A stretch of 30,902 nucleotides of DNA, from the NCBI GenBank assembly GCA_004552725.1, contig SFNM01000011.1, forward strand, positions 1 through 30,902, given 5' to 3'. Positions within the stretch are counted from its first letter, which is position 1; the number at the start of each line of letters is the position of its first letter. This document shows, piece by piece, positions 23,097-30,902 of this stretch. The translations under genes and the position numbers were made by a program. The stretch comes from Bacteroidales bacterium (GTDB lineage Bacteria > Bacteroidota > Bacteroidia > Bacteroidales > Muribaculaceae). Under the pieces are notes generated by a model. That model saw only the letters and a program-made list of their open reading frames with translations, was not told where the DNA came from and made no database searches.

Positions 23097-26054
23097 ATGG
23101 TGAAACAACTTCTAACCTGCGCCCTGCTACTTTCGTCGGTATTGTCGACGTGGGGCGTGATGCCTAACTTGGTAAATAATGCCGACCGACGGGCATGTCG
23201 ACAATGGGTCGACTCAGTGTATAATTCGATGAGCGACCGCGAACGCATCGGGCAATTGATGTGCCCGAAGATAGTGCCGACACGCGGACAAGAATCGCGT
23301 GCAATGGTTCACAGATTGGTGAAGCAACAGCAAGTGGGCGCGTTGCTGTACACAGCCGGCTCGATAGAGCAATTTGCCGACATTACCAACTACGCGCAGG
23401 AGATAGCCGATGTGCCATTGTTGATAACCCTCGATGGGGAATGGGGCTTGGCGATGCGAGTGAGCGACACTCCGAAATATCCGTGCAACATGGCGTTGGG
23501 TGCTATCGACAATGACACCCTATTATATCGCTACGGACAAGACGTGGCACGCCAATGCCGCATAATGGGCATACAGGTGAATTTTGCGCCTGTGATTGAC
23601 GTGAACTCTAATCCGGCCAATCCGGTGATTGGGTATCGCTCGTTTGGCGAAGACCCCAAGCGAGTGTCTCGATTAGGGTTGGCATTTGCACGAGGCTTGG
23701 AAGATGGCGGTGTTCAAGCAGTGGGGAAGCACTTCCCGGGGCACGGCGACACTTCGACCGACTCTCATAAGGCGTTGCCGGTGGTGGAACACACGCGAGC
23801 ACGACTCGATAGTGTGGATTTGCTGCCGTTCCAAACATTTATTGATAATGGTATCTCGGGTGTGATGACCGGACATATTTGCGTGCCTACGCTCGATGCC
23901 TCGGGGCTGCCCGCTTCGCTCTCGCCGCGCATCACCACCGACTTGCTGCGTGAGCAGATGGGCTTCAACGGGCTGATTTACACCGACGCACTTGGTATGC
24001 GCGGCGCTCAATCCGCCGGTCGCAACACCGCCTTGGCCGCACTGATGGCCGGGGCCGATGTGCTTGAGACCTCAGACGCGGCAGTGGATATTGATGCAAT
24101 AATGCACGCCTTGCAAAGCGGGAAAATCACCTCGAGGATGATTGAGGAGCGTTGCAAACGAGTGCTTACATATAAATATGTACTCGGGCTGGCTAATCTT
24201 GAGCCGGTGGATACCGATAACTTGCGCGAACGGTTGTGGCCGGCCGAAACCGAGGCATTGCTTACAGATTTGGCCAATGCGTCGGTGACAGTGCTTCGCA
24301 ATGAGGATAATATTTTGCCGATAGGCAATTTGGCTACGGCGCGTGTGGCAGTGGTGAATACAGCCAATGTTCCATACGACGAATTTAGTGAAATTTGCTC
24401 CAAATATACCAAAGTTGATGTTTATTCACCTTCGGAAATGGGCGGATATACAGTGGCTACACTCAATGAAATCCGCGAGCACGATGTGGTTATAGCCTTG
24501 GTTTATGACGACAAAATGTCGTCGCGCAATGCGTTCGGCCAGTTGGCCGATATGCCCGGACTGGTGGGAGTGTTTATGGTCAATCCATACAAAATGGCCA
24601 AGTTCAAGGGCGCATTTGGCAATCTCAAATCACTGGTTTTGGGCTACGACAACTTACCCTGCATCCGACGTGCAACAGCGATGGCGGTATTCGGCGGTAT
24701 CGAAGTGAGCGGCACTTTGCCGGTGAACTTGCGCGGAGTGGCACGAATGGGCGAAGGTATCCATATTCCTCAAACTCGTTTGGGCTATTCGTCGCCGGTG
24801 GGCGAAGGGATGGACGCACAATTAGGTGCGACCGTTGATTCGTTGGTCACCGATGCGATGGCGCGCGGAGCGTTTCCGGGGTGCCAAGTATTGGTGGCAC
24901 GCAATGGCAATGTTGTGCTCGAGCGAGCCTACGGCAAGATGACAGCAGACGGAGCGCCGGTAACCACTTCAACGGTGTACGATTTGGCCTCAGTGTCGAA
25001 AACTCTTGGCACACTTCCCGGGGTAATGAAATTGTACGATTTAGGACTTATCGACTTGGATGCCCGCGTGTCGCAGTATATACCGGCATTGCAAGGCGGC
25101 AACAAGAGCGATGTGACTGTGCGCCAACTGCTTTTCCACGAAAGCGGTATTCAGCCATCGCTGAATATGTATAATGTGATGATGGATAGCACTACCTATA
25201 GCGGCAAATTGATAGTACCGCGCCAAGATGCTGACCACTCAATTTATGTAATGCGCAATGCCTGGGGCCACAACAAGGCAGCGATGCGCACTGATATCCA
25301 ACGTCCGCAACGAGGCGAAGGCTTTGAAGTTGAGGCTGCAAAAGGTATCTGGGTGGGTCAAGCCGCCTACGACACAATTATGGGCCGTATATACGATTCT
25401 CCGCTCCGTCCGAACAAGAAATTTCGCTATTCCTGCTTGAATTTTTGCTTGCTGATGGATATGGAGCAGCATGTTACCGACATTCCGCACCAGCAATTTG
25501 TCACAGATAGCATTTGGGCACCGCTTGGAGCAATGACTATCTGCTATCGTCCTACGGAGAAATTGCCACTGGGTCAAATAGCGCCCACAGAGAACGACAC
25601 CTACCTGCGACGCCAACATGTGCATGGATATGTGCACGATGAAACGGCAGCATTTCTTGGCGGTGTGTCGGGCAATGCCGGTGTGTTTGCATCGGCAGCA
25701 GATGTGGCCAAAGTGTGTCAAATGTGGCTGAATGGCGGTTTGTACGGCGATGCGCGCGTATTGTCGGAGGCAACAGTCGATACCTTTGTGACCACCAAGA
25801 GCCCCACTTGCCGTAGGGGTTTGGGCTTTGACAAGCCCGACGTGAGCAATCCCGACAACTCGCCGCTATGCGAAGGGGCGCCGGCATCGGTGTTCGGACA
25901 CACCGGATTTACCGGCACATGCTTTTGGGTAGATCCCGACCACGATCTCATTTTCGTATTTTTGTCGAATAGTGTAAACCCCACCAGGGATAATTCCGAG
26001 TTCAACGGTTTCCGCGCCGGATTATTCGACGTAGTACTCAAATCAATTCAATAA
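23097..26054 (+). CDS. GH3 beta-N-acetylglucosaminidase (NagZ-like) fused to a serine hydrolase (beta-lactamase family)
   Basis: A 985-residue exported protein. After a signal peptide (1-20) comes a GH3 domain: KHFPGHGDTSTDSH (211-224) carries the His/Asp pair of NagZ-type enzymes and LIYTDALGM the nucleophile D297. Residues about 390-560 resemble the GH3 C-terminal domain. A beta-lactamase/DD-peptidase-like domain follows (about 575-985): SVSK (S632-K635), YSCLN at 778-782 (Cys where YxN enzymes have Asn) and HTGFTG near the end. It likely trims cell-wall glycans and possibly peptides. The fusion is known in Bacteroidetes. Lies in one operon with the nucleotidase and PAP2 gene. Confidence 0.93.
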   Translation: MVKQLLTCALLLSSVLSTWGVMPNLVNNADRRACRQWVDSVYNSMSDRERIGQLMCPKIVPTRGQESRAMVHRLVKQQQVGALLYTAGSIEQFADITNYAQEIADVPLLITLDGEWGLAMRVSDTPKYPCNMALGAIDNDTLLYRYGQDVARQCRIMGIQVNFAPVIDVNSNPANPVIGYRSFGEDPKRVSRLGLAFARGLEDGGVQAVGKHFPGHGDTSTDSHKALPVVEHTRARLDSVDLLPFQTFIDNGISGVMTGHICVPTLDASGLPASLSPRITTDLLREQMGFNGLIYTDALGMRGAQSAGRNTALAALMAGADVLETSDAAVDIDAIMHALQSGKITSRMIEERCKRVLTYKYVLGLANLEPVDTDNLRERLWPAETEALLTDLANASVTVLRNEDNILPIGNLATARVAVVNTANVPYDEFSEICSKYTKVDVYSPSEMGGYTVATLNEIREHDVVIALVYDDKMSSRNAFGQLADMPGLVGVFMVNPYKMAKFKGAFGNLKSLVLGYDNLPCIRRATAMAVFGGIEVSGTLPVNLRGVARMGEGIHIPQTRLGYSSPVGEGMDAQLGATVDSLVTDAMARGAFPGCQVLVARNGNVVLERAYGKMTADGAPVTTSTVYDLASVSKTLGTLPGVMKLYDLGLIDLDARVSQYIPALQGGNKSDVTVRQLLFHESGIQPSLNMYNVMMDSTTYSGKLIVPRQDADHSIYVMRNAWGHNKAAMRTDIQRPQRGEGFEVEAAKGIWVGQAAYDTIMGRIYDSPLRPNKKFRYSCLNFCLLMDMEQHVTDIPHQQFVTDSIWAPLGAMTICYRPTEKLPLGQIAPTENDTYLRRQHVHGYVHDETAAFLGGVSGNAGVFASAADVAKVCQMWLNGGLYGDARVLSEATVDTFVTTKSPTCRRGLGFDKPDVSNPDNSPLCEGAPASVFGHTGFTGTCFWVDPDHDLIFVFLSNSVNPTRDNSEFNGFRAGLFDVVLKSIQ

Positions 26055-26068
26055 AACATCCATTCTAA

Positions 26069-27022
26069 GTGAAAAAGATTCTCTCTCTTGTTTTAGCGTT
26101 TACAACTATCTTGCAAGCATTTGCATTAGATAATATCAAAGTAGACACAGCCTTTACCAATGGCGCCGCCCCGGTGGTGGCGCGCATTGGGCTGGCGGTG
26201 TCGGTCAATGCCGGGATGACAGAACTGCTGAAGTCGTCGATTGACGAATGGCGTCCTGACCATAGTGCACAAGACTCGTGGCCGTCGCGCCATACATCAT
26301 GGGCATATACATTCGCTTCGATAGTGACCCACGAAACGATGCACCACAGCGGTTGGTGGTCGTTCGGAGCAAATGTGCTGGCGGCAGGAGTCGGTGCACA
26401 ACGAGTGCTGTCGAGCTCGCATTTCCCAAAGGATGTGATTGGCGGGATGTGGGTAGGTCGCGTGAGCACAGAAGTGGGCTATGCGCTTGCGTCGCTAATA
26501 TTTCCGGGGTCGCGCAAGGCGTTGCCTGATGGCGCGGCGGATTGGCAGCCGTCGGTGGATATTTCTACCGGAGCGATGTACACTCTTGGCGGTGGCACTC
26601 CGGAGAGCGATGCCAGGATTGGGATGAACACGGCTATTACATTCACAATGCCGGTTGATGACCGCTGGGGCTTTGCCACATCGCTGACGTTGCGCTCAGT
26701 TCCATTATATTGGCGCCATGACGGCCGATTTAGCGATATGCTCAACGGAGCCGGAATAGCGCTTGGGCCGGTAGCCAACTTATCGTTGCCTTGGCGGCGA
26801 TGGAGTTGCGAATTGCGGGCACTTGGCGGCATCGTGCGCCATTTCGATGGCCAGGGTAATCGGTGCGGCAACTATGGGTGCATCGTAGATTTATCGGCCG
26901 CCGGAATTTGCCGCATCTCTTCATCTTTGGCAATGGGGGCGCAAGTGGGGTATGGATTATGGACTATGCACCGTCCAATCCAATCGCTTTCAGCAGCGAC
27001 CTTCACCCGCGTATACTTTTAA
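26069..27022 (+). CDS. PAP2-family phosphatase with a beta-rich C-terminal domain
   Basis: The start is GTG at 26069, 14 bp after the GH3 stop; this gives a normal signal peptide (1-20). PAP2 motifs are complete: K55-x6-R62-P63, PSRH (72-75, PSGH variant) and R112-x5-H118-x3-D122. The domain ends near residue 145. Residues 160-317 are a series of amphipathic strands (ISTGAMYTLGG, AITFTMPVD, GFATSLTLRSV, AGIALGPVANLSL, SCELRALGGIVRHF) ending in TRVYF, with the terminal Phe of outer-membrane barrels. So the enzyme could be a lipid or phosphate-ester phosphatase placed at the outer membrane. Substrate unknown; the barrel is inference. Confidence 0.85.
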   Translation: MKKILSLVLAFTTILQAFALDNIKVDTAFTNGAAPVVARIGLAVSVNAGMTELLKSSIDEWRPDHSAQDSWPSRHTSWAYTFASIVTHETMHHSGWWSFGANVLAAGVGAQRVLSSSHFPKDVIGGMWVGRVSTEVGYALASLIFPGSRKALPDGAADWQPSVDISTGAMYTLGGGTPESDARIGMNTAITFTMPVDDRWGFATSLTLRSVPLYWRHDGRFSDMLNGAGIALGPVANLSLPWRRWSCELRALGGIVRHFDGQGNRCGNYGCIVDLSAAGICRISSSLAMGAQVGYGLWTMHRPIQSLSAATFTRVYF

Positions 27023-27208
27023 TCATATCAATGCGCAGTATCATCATCACACCGCGATGTAAACCCACCGCCAACGAGCGGCGCGAAATATAGCCACGGC
27101 AAAAACCGATGAAAGCCGCCACTGTTGCCGCAGCCAACAATGAATACACCGTATAATCCGCTATAATTCAGCGACTTACAACTTTTTTGAAAAAAATTGG
27201 TCAAAAAA

Positions 27209-27240
27209 TTTGGTCAAATCAAAAAAAGTCCGTAACTTTG
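27209..27240 (+). promoter_or_regulatory. Promoter of tRNA-Arg
   Basis: TTTG (27209-27212), 20 bp, TAACTTTG (27233-27240), a perfect -33/-7 pair. The tRNA begins 24 bp after the -7 box. Confidence 0.87.
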
Positions 27241-27264
27241 CATCCGCTAAGGCAAACAAGCCAC

Positions 27265-27338
27265 GGTTCGCTAGCTCAACTGAATAGAGCATCTGACTAC
27301 GGATCAGAAGGTTACAGGTTTGAATCCTGTGCGAGTCA
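27265..27338 (+). tRNA. tRNA-Arg (ACG)
   Basis: Cloverleaf with acceptor GGTTCGC/GCGAGTC (G2-U71 and U3-G70 wobbles), D-stem GCTC/GAGC, anticodon stem TCTGA/TCAGA with loop CTACGGA (ACG), T-stem ACAGG/CCTGT and discriminator A73. No CCA is encoded. The D-loop AACTGAATA has A15 and A19 and the T-loop TTTGAAT has U56, and position 48 is U: so the usual G15-C48 and G19-C56 pairs both appear as A-U. Promoter and terminator are intact, so it is probably functional. Confidence 0.94.
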
Positions 27339-27341
27339 CTG

Positions 27342-27375
27342 AAAACCATCGACTATCAAGTTGATGGTTTTTTTT
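27342..27375 (+). terminator. Terminator of tRNA-Arg
   Basis: A 12-bp stem (27342-27353 with 27360-27371, one G-U) and a 6-nt loop end in a run of T up to 27375. It starts 3 bp after the tRNA. The T tract overlaps the -33 box of the next gene. Confidence 0.88.
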
Positions 27376-27403
27376 GTTTGGTAGGATTTTTTTTGTATTT
27401 TTG
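27373..27403 (+). promoter_or_regulatory. Promoter of the glycerate kinase gene
   Basis: TTTG (27373-27376), 19 bp, TATTTTTG (27396-27403). The ATG at 27408 comes only 4 bp after the -7 box, where the start site is expected, so the mRNA may have no leader. Confidence 0.7.
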
Positions 27404-27407
27404 CGGT

Positions 27408-28424
27408 ATGATATTGATTGCACCGGATAAGTTTAAGGGCACGCTTGATGCAGAGCGAGTGGCGTCGGGAGTGGCTGATGCGCTACGCGAGTGTGGCGTG
27501 TCGGATGAGATTATGTGTAGGCCGCTGGCAGATGGTGGCGAGGGGTCGCAACGGGTTTTGCTGTCTGAACCGCGGTCGGTATGGCCGGGCGTGTATGTTG
27601 ATGGCTATGAAGTTGTGGTGGTGAGTGCTGATGTGGTTGGACGCGGGTGTTTTGGCAACGGTATAGGATTGATGGAGCGTTCATCGCGGCAACTGGGCGA
27701 AGCGATGCGGTGTGCAATGTCTCTAAAACCACGGAGGCTCACGGTGGCCGTTGGCGGCACGATGTGTAGCGACGGCGGAGCCGGCATGTTGGCGGCGCTG
27801 GGTGGCCGGTTTTATGATAAAGCAGGGAATGATATTTCCGCAGGAATGTGCGCCGAAAGGCTGAGAGATATTTACTCTATAGATTTTTGTGGTTTAGAAA
27901 GTATGCCAACGCTGGAAGCAATGATAGATGTAGAGGCAGAATTGTGCACGGGAGAATTGTCGGCAATAGATTTTGCACCTCAGAAGGCATTGCCCGGAGA
28001 GGATATTAGTGGTTTGAGAGAGGGATTGCAGCGATTGAGTGCAATGATAACGGGGCGGTCGCGATATGATGGTGCCGGTGGTGGCATCGGTTTTGGCCTA
28101 TGCTCTGTGCTTGGCGCCAAGGGGTATTTGGGCGCAGAACGCGCTGCGGCCTCATTGCCATGGGAACGAAAGCCTTCGATAGTAATAACCGGAGAGGGTA
28201 AAGTGGATAGTCAGACTGTGTTGGGCGGGAAGTTGGTTGACCGTGTGGTGAAAGCGGCGGAGCGCTCCGGGGCGCAGGCATACATTGTGTGCGGCACAAT
28301 GGAAGAAGGCGTACCCTACTCCAATGTGTACCGGAGCGATATCTACGAAGGGAGTGTTGAAGAAAGATTAGCAGCCGCGGTGCGCGAGATAGTGAGATGC
28401 GCATCGTGGCTGCGTGAGAAATAA
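27408..28424 (+). CDS. Glycerate kinase (type 1 family, short and divergent)
   Basis: Phosphorylates glycerate with ATP, feeding it into glycolysis. MILIAPDKFKGTL at the start and LADGGEGS match the family (MKIVIAPDSFKG...). GGTMCSDGGAGMLAALGGRF, DFAPQKAL, GAGGGIGFGL and ITGEGKVDSQT follow in the right order. At 338 residues it is about 40 shorter than usual, with a shorter and unusual segment near residues 60-110 and a changed DVDNP region (MIDVEAELCTGE). The frame is open to 27378, but the family start and promoter support 27408. Single gene, converging on the OMP gene with 16 bp between stops. Confidence 0.88.
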   Translation: MILIAPDKFKGTLDAERVASGVADALRECGVSDEIMCRPLADGGEGSQRVLLSEPRSVWPGVYVDGYEVVVVSADVVGRGCFGNGIGLMERSSRQLGEAMRCAMSLKPRRLTVAVGGTMCSDGGAGMLAALGGRFYDKAGNDISAGMCAERLRDIYSIDFCGLESMPTLEAMIDVEAELCTGELSAIDFAPQKALPGEDISGLREGLQRLSAMITGRSRYDGAGGGIGFGLCSVLGAKGYLGAERAAASLPWERKPSIVITGEGKVDSQTVLGGKLVDRVVKAAERSGAQAYIVCGTMEEGVPYSNVYRSDIYEGSVEERLAAAVREIVRCASWLREK

Positions 28425-28440
28425 ACCAATCAAATAATCT

Positions 28441-30738
28441 TCACATGCGGTTGCGAGCGTCGTTGCCGGCGCCGGTGCCGCGGTATTTATTGCGAGCGGC
28501 GTTGAAGCGGTAAGTGAGTGAGAATGTCACGCCGCGCGAGAAGTTCATATTTTCGCAGTAGGTGATGATGTTGCCGGCATAGAGTGTGGGGTGGTTGTCG
28601 GTGCCACGATTGAGAATGTCGGTGGCATCGATTGAGAGGGTGAGCGCCTTGTTGAGCAGGTGCTTTTGCACTTGGAATTCGAGGTAATTCATCGGACGCA
28701 CCACCACATTCTGGTAAGTGCCGGCGCTCTGCACTTGGTAGTCGAGGGAGAGCGCCCAGTCGCACGGCAGACGTAGCGACGAGTTAATTTTGAAGATGTA
28801 TAGCGGATGGTTGAACAGCATATCCTGACCGTTGAAGGTGGTGCGGTAGTGGTAGTAGAGCAATCCGGCGGAGATGTTGTTGGTCCAACGGCCGAGGGTG
28901 GGCTGGGCGCCGGCGAAGAACATCACTTGGTTGTCGGGGCGCACGTTTTCAAAGGAGATGACGCGCACGGTGGGGTCGTCGGTCTTGGCGGTGCAAGTGT
29001 AGTAAACCGGATCCTTTTGATGAGTGTAGGAGAGCATCGCCCAAAAGATGCGCCACATTGCCATGGCTTCGGTGTTCCACACTTTGGTGGAGCGCAGCAG
29101 CGGGTTGCCGTGCTTATAGGTGGATTCGTTTACGTACTGCAGCGAGCCGTCGAGTTGGTCGTAACTCGGGCGGGTGATTTTGCCGGAGAACGAGAGCGAG
29201 AGGTTGACGTTGCGCACCGGTGCGGAGATTGACAGCGAGGGGAAGAAGTCGTTGTACACGCGCGAGCCGCCGCCGGCGATGACGCCGTTTTCGGTGACGC
29301 GGTTGTTGAGGTGTTCATAGCGCACGCCGGCGGTGACGTTGGCCGGGCCCAGCTGCTGCGAGAGCGAGGCGAAGCCGGTGATAGCGTTCTCGTAGATGGT
29401 GGTGAAGGCCGAGGGCACGTCAATGCCGAGGTTGGTGACGTCGTAGCCGAGGCGCGAGTGGGTAAACTCCTGACCTACTTCCACTTGGCCGCGCCACAGC
29501 GGGTAAGTAAGCACTAACTTTTCGGCCACGAGGCGTTTGTCGGTGGCATTGGAGGTGAAGGAGTTGGTGGTGCCGGAGATGGTGCTGACGTTTTCGCGGT
29601 TGGAGACGTCGGTATTCGAACTGAGGAAGAGGTCGGAGTTGAAATCGATTTGAAGTTGGCCCACTGTGCCGTTGTAGTATGCGTTGACCGAGTGGACAGG
29701 CACGGTGACGTTGCGAGAGGCAACGGTCGACGATACGTCCTCGATGTGGACGCCGTCGCGCCAGATGGTGGAGTTGTATTTGCCGTTGCCGTGATTGTGG
29801 CCGTTCTCATATTTATAATAGGCACCGAAAGAGTGGTTACCGATGAGGTAGTCGAAGCCGAGTTTGCCGGTGTAATAATTGTTGCGCGAGGGCGTGCGCT
29901 CGGTGAGGTGTTGGGTGTAAATGTGGTCGGCGAAAGTGGTTTGATCCATATTCGCGCCCCAGTAAGATTTGCCGTAGGCCACGTATCCTTCGGCGAAGAT
30001 TTGCAGCGGGCCTTCGGTGAAGTGCATATTGAGCGCATCGTTTGAGCGGACGTAATGCTTGGCGTAGGTGTTGTGGTAGAACTCAAAGCCGAAGCCCTCG
30101 CCCGGGGCGCGCTTGGTGCGGATGCGGATGACCGAACGCACCGAGGCATCGTAGCGAGCGCCCGGATTGGTGATGACCTCGATGGAGCGGATGTTCTCCG
30201 ACGAGAGCTGTTTGAGCTCGTTGTCATTGCGCACTTGGCGGCCGTTGATGTACACAATCGGCGAGCCGTGGCCCATCACTGTGAGCTGTTCGTTTTCCAT
30301 CGACACCAATGGCAGGCGCGTCAGCACGTCGTTGGCATTGCCGACCGTTTCGAGAACAGAGCCTTCGATTTTGGTGACTAAGCCGTTGCCGCTGAGGCGG
30401 GTTTGGGGCAGGCGGTCGCGCACCACCAACTCGCCCAGCAGGGTTGTGGACGGCTTCATGGCGATGGTGCCGCATTGGCCGTCGGCGGGAATGGCCATGA
30501 GGAAGTCCTCGTAACCGACCATCGAGAGCTTAACGCGGTTGGCCGAGGCATTGGAGAAGGAGAATGAGCCGGTGTCGCCATCGGAAACGGTGGCGTCCAC
30601 CACTGTAGAATCATTGAGCAAAGCCACACTGACAAACCCGAGCGGCGCCGCGTTTTCATCAACCACCGCGCCGCTCACAGTGCGAGCCATAGCCGAAATA
30701 CTCATCCATAGCATCAAAAAAGTAACAAATTTTTTCAT
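28441..30738 (-). CDS. TonB-type outer-membrane protein (OMP_b-brl_3 family)
   Basis: A 765-residue outer-membrane protein, using the ATG at 30738 that gives MKKFVTFLMLWMSISAMA as signal peptide. After it come a carboxypeptidase-regulatory-like domain (about 20-100: SGAVVDENAAPLGFVSVALL), a plug-like domain (about 105-215: EGSVLETVGNANDVLTRLP, SPIVYINGRQVRN, IRSIEVITNPGARYDAS) and a large C-terminal barrel (about 220-765). This is the family of outer-membrane receptor-like proteins of Bacteroidetes, without a SusD partner; transported ligand unknown. ATG codons at 30750 and 30798 are in frame, but only 30738 gives a clean signal peptide. A long inverted repeat lies 76 bp upstream. Confidence 0.9.
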   Translation of the reverse strand: MKKFVTFLMLWMSISAMARTVSGAVVDENAAPLGFVSVALLNDSTVVDATVSDGDTGSFSFSNASANRVKLSMVGYEDFLMAIPADGQCGTIAMKPSTTLLGELVVRDRLPQTRLSGNGLVTKIEGSVLETVGNANDVLTRLPLVSMENEQLTVMGHGSPIVYINGRQVRNDNELKQLSSENIRSIEVITNPGARYDASVRSVIRIRTKRAPGEGFGFEFYHNTYAKHYVRSNDALNMHFTEGPLQIFAEGYVAYGKSYWGANMDQTTFADHIYTQHLTERTPSRNNYYTGKLGFDYLIGNHSFGAYYKYENGHNHGNGKYNSTIWRDGVHIEDVSSTVASRNVTVPVHSVNAYYNGTVGQLQIDFNSDLFLSSNTDVSNRENVSTISGTTNSFTSNATDKRLVAEKLVLTYPLWRGQVEVGQEFTHSRLGYDVTNLGIDVPSAFTTIYENAITGFASLSQQLGPANVTAGVRYEHLNNRVTENGVIAGGGSRVYNDFFPSLSISAPVRNVNLSLSFSGKITRPSYDQLDGSLQYVNESTYKHGNPLLRSTKVWNTEAMAMWRIFWAMLSYTHQKDPVYYTCTAKTDDPTVRVISFENVRPDNQVMFFAGAQPTLGRWTNNISAGLLYYHYRTTFNGQDMLFNHPLYIFKINSSLRLPCDWALSLDYQVQSAGTYQNVVVRPMNYLEFQVQKHLLNKALTLSIDATDILNRGTDNHPTLYAGNIITYCENMNFSRGVTFSLTYRFNAARNKYRGTGAGNDARNRM

Positions 30739-30813
30739 TTTCAAATTCATTTGCCTATAAGACGCAAGCAGCCCAAAAAAGTGACACTCCACCGCCAAAA
30801 AAATTCTTCCCTA

Positions 30814-30849
30814 CTGAGAATTTTTGTAATATGTTACAAAAATCTTCAG
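30814..30849. promoter_or_regulatory. Long inverted repeat upstream of the OMP gene
   Basis: Two 16-bp arms (30814-30829 and 30834-30849) match at 14 of 16 positions around TATG. The core is a perfect TGTAA-N4-TTACA with flanking T and A runs. No T tract follows, so an operator for a dimeric regulator of the OMP gene is more likely than a terminator. Confidence 0.5.
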
Positions 30850-30902
30850 TAAGGGGCACTACCCGGTAATAAGCGTCTCAGGATTGAGCAGGAAATCGTA
30901 AA

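Noticed and set aside
27003..27149. Minus-strand 48-codon frame with GTG start and a hydrophobic N-terminus, between the PAP2 gene and tRNA-Arg
   Set aside because: It overlaps the end of the PAP2 gene, has no -7 box and no known homologue that I can name. A small membrane peptide is possible but unsupported.
28441..30738. SusC of a polysaccharide utilisation locus
   Set aside because: No SusD gene or glycan-degrading genes adjoin it, and the length and barrel type fit the shorter OMP_b-brl_3 family.

Overview
The window reads as chromosomal DNA from a Bacteroidales bacterium, most likely Muribaculaceae or a close relative (family-level placement is inference). Reasons: most promoters fit the Bacteroidetes primary sigma pattern (TTTG, about 20 bp, TAnnTTTG); purine-rich Shine-Dalgarno sites were not a visible guide to starts; tRNAs lack an encoded CCA; and the gene set is typical of the phylum (GH3 plus serine-hydrolase fusion, TonB-type OMP with a carboxypeptidase-regulatory-like N-terminus, small OM barrels, type 2 PyrF, THUMP-like methyltransferase). 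No prophage, transposase, CRISPR array or rRNA was seen. Coding density is high, with tight gene overlaps inside operons.

Layout. 1-192: tRNA-Gly(GCC) and tRNA-Leu(GAG) on the minus strand from one promoter. 368-1842: two plus-strand genes of unknown function; the first carries a piece of a dispersed DNA repeat in its coding sequence. 1849-5861 (minus): operon of a LysM/periplasmic-binding-like protein, a small OM barrel and the replicative helicase dnaB. 5955-6860 (minus): cation diffusion facilitator. 7072-10717 (minus): etfB-etfA-acyl-CoA dehydrogenase, with a perfect promoter and a 5'-terminal hairpin. 10718-11066: intergenic region with a GC-rich tandem repeat. 11067-14647 (plus): GHL10 glycosidase-like lipo/secreted protein, GT2 glycosyltransferase, phosphoribosyltransferase and a HAD phosphatase, almost without gaps. 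14727-19096 (minus): ABC-F ATPase, THUMP-like methyltransferase and pgk. 19097-19406: intergenic region with two hairpins. 19407-21381 (minus): prfA-pyrF. 21569-27022 (plus): secreted 5'-nucleotidase, GH3/serine-hydrolase fusion and a PAP2 phosphatase with a beta-rich C-terminal domain. 27265-27338: tRNA-Arg(ACG) with promoter and terminator. 27408-28424: glycerate kinase, apparently from a leaderless mRNA. 28441-30738 (minus): TonB-type outer-membrane protein with a long inverted repeat upstream.

How the parts fit. Most of the window is housekeeping (translation, glycolysis, pyrimidine synthesis, replication) interleaved with envelope genes. The points most worth following are the repeat shared between a coding region and an intergenic tandem array, the GT2-PRT-HAD operon that resembles a ribofuranosylation module in logic, an ETF of the clostridial bifurcating-like type paired with a long acyl-CoA dehydrogenase, the PAP2-plus-barrel protein, and a tRNA-Arg in which the near-universal G19-C56 pair appears replaced by A19-U56.
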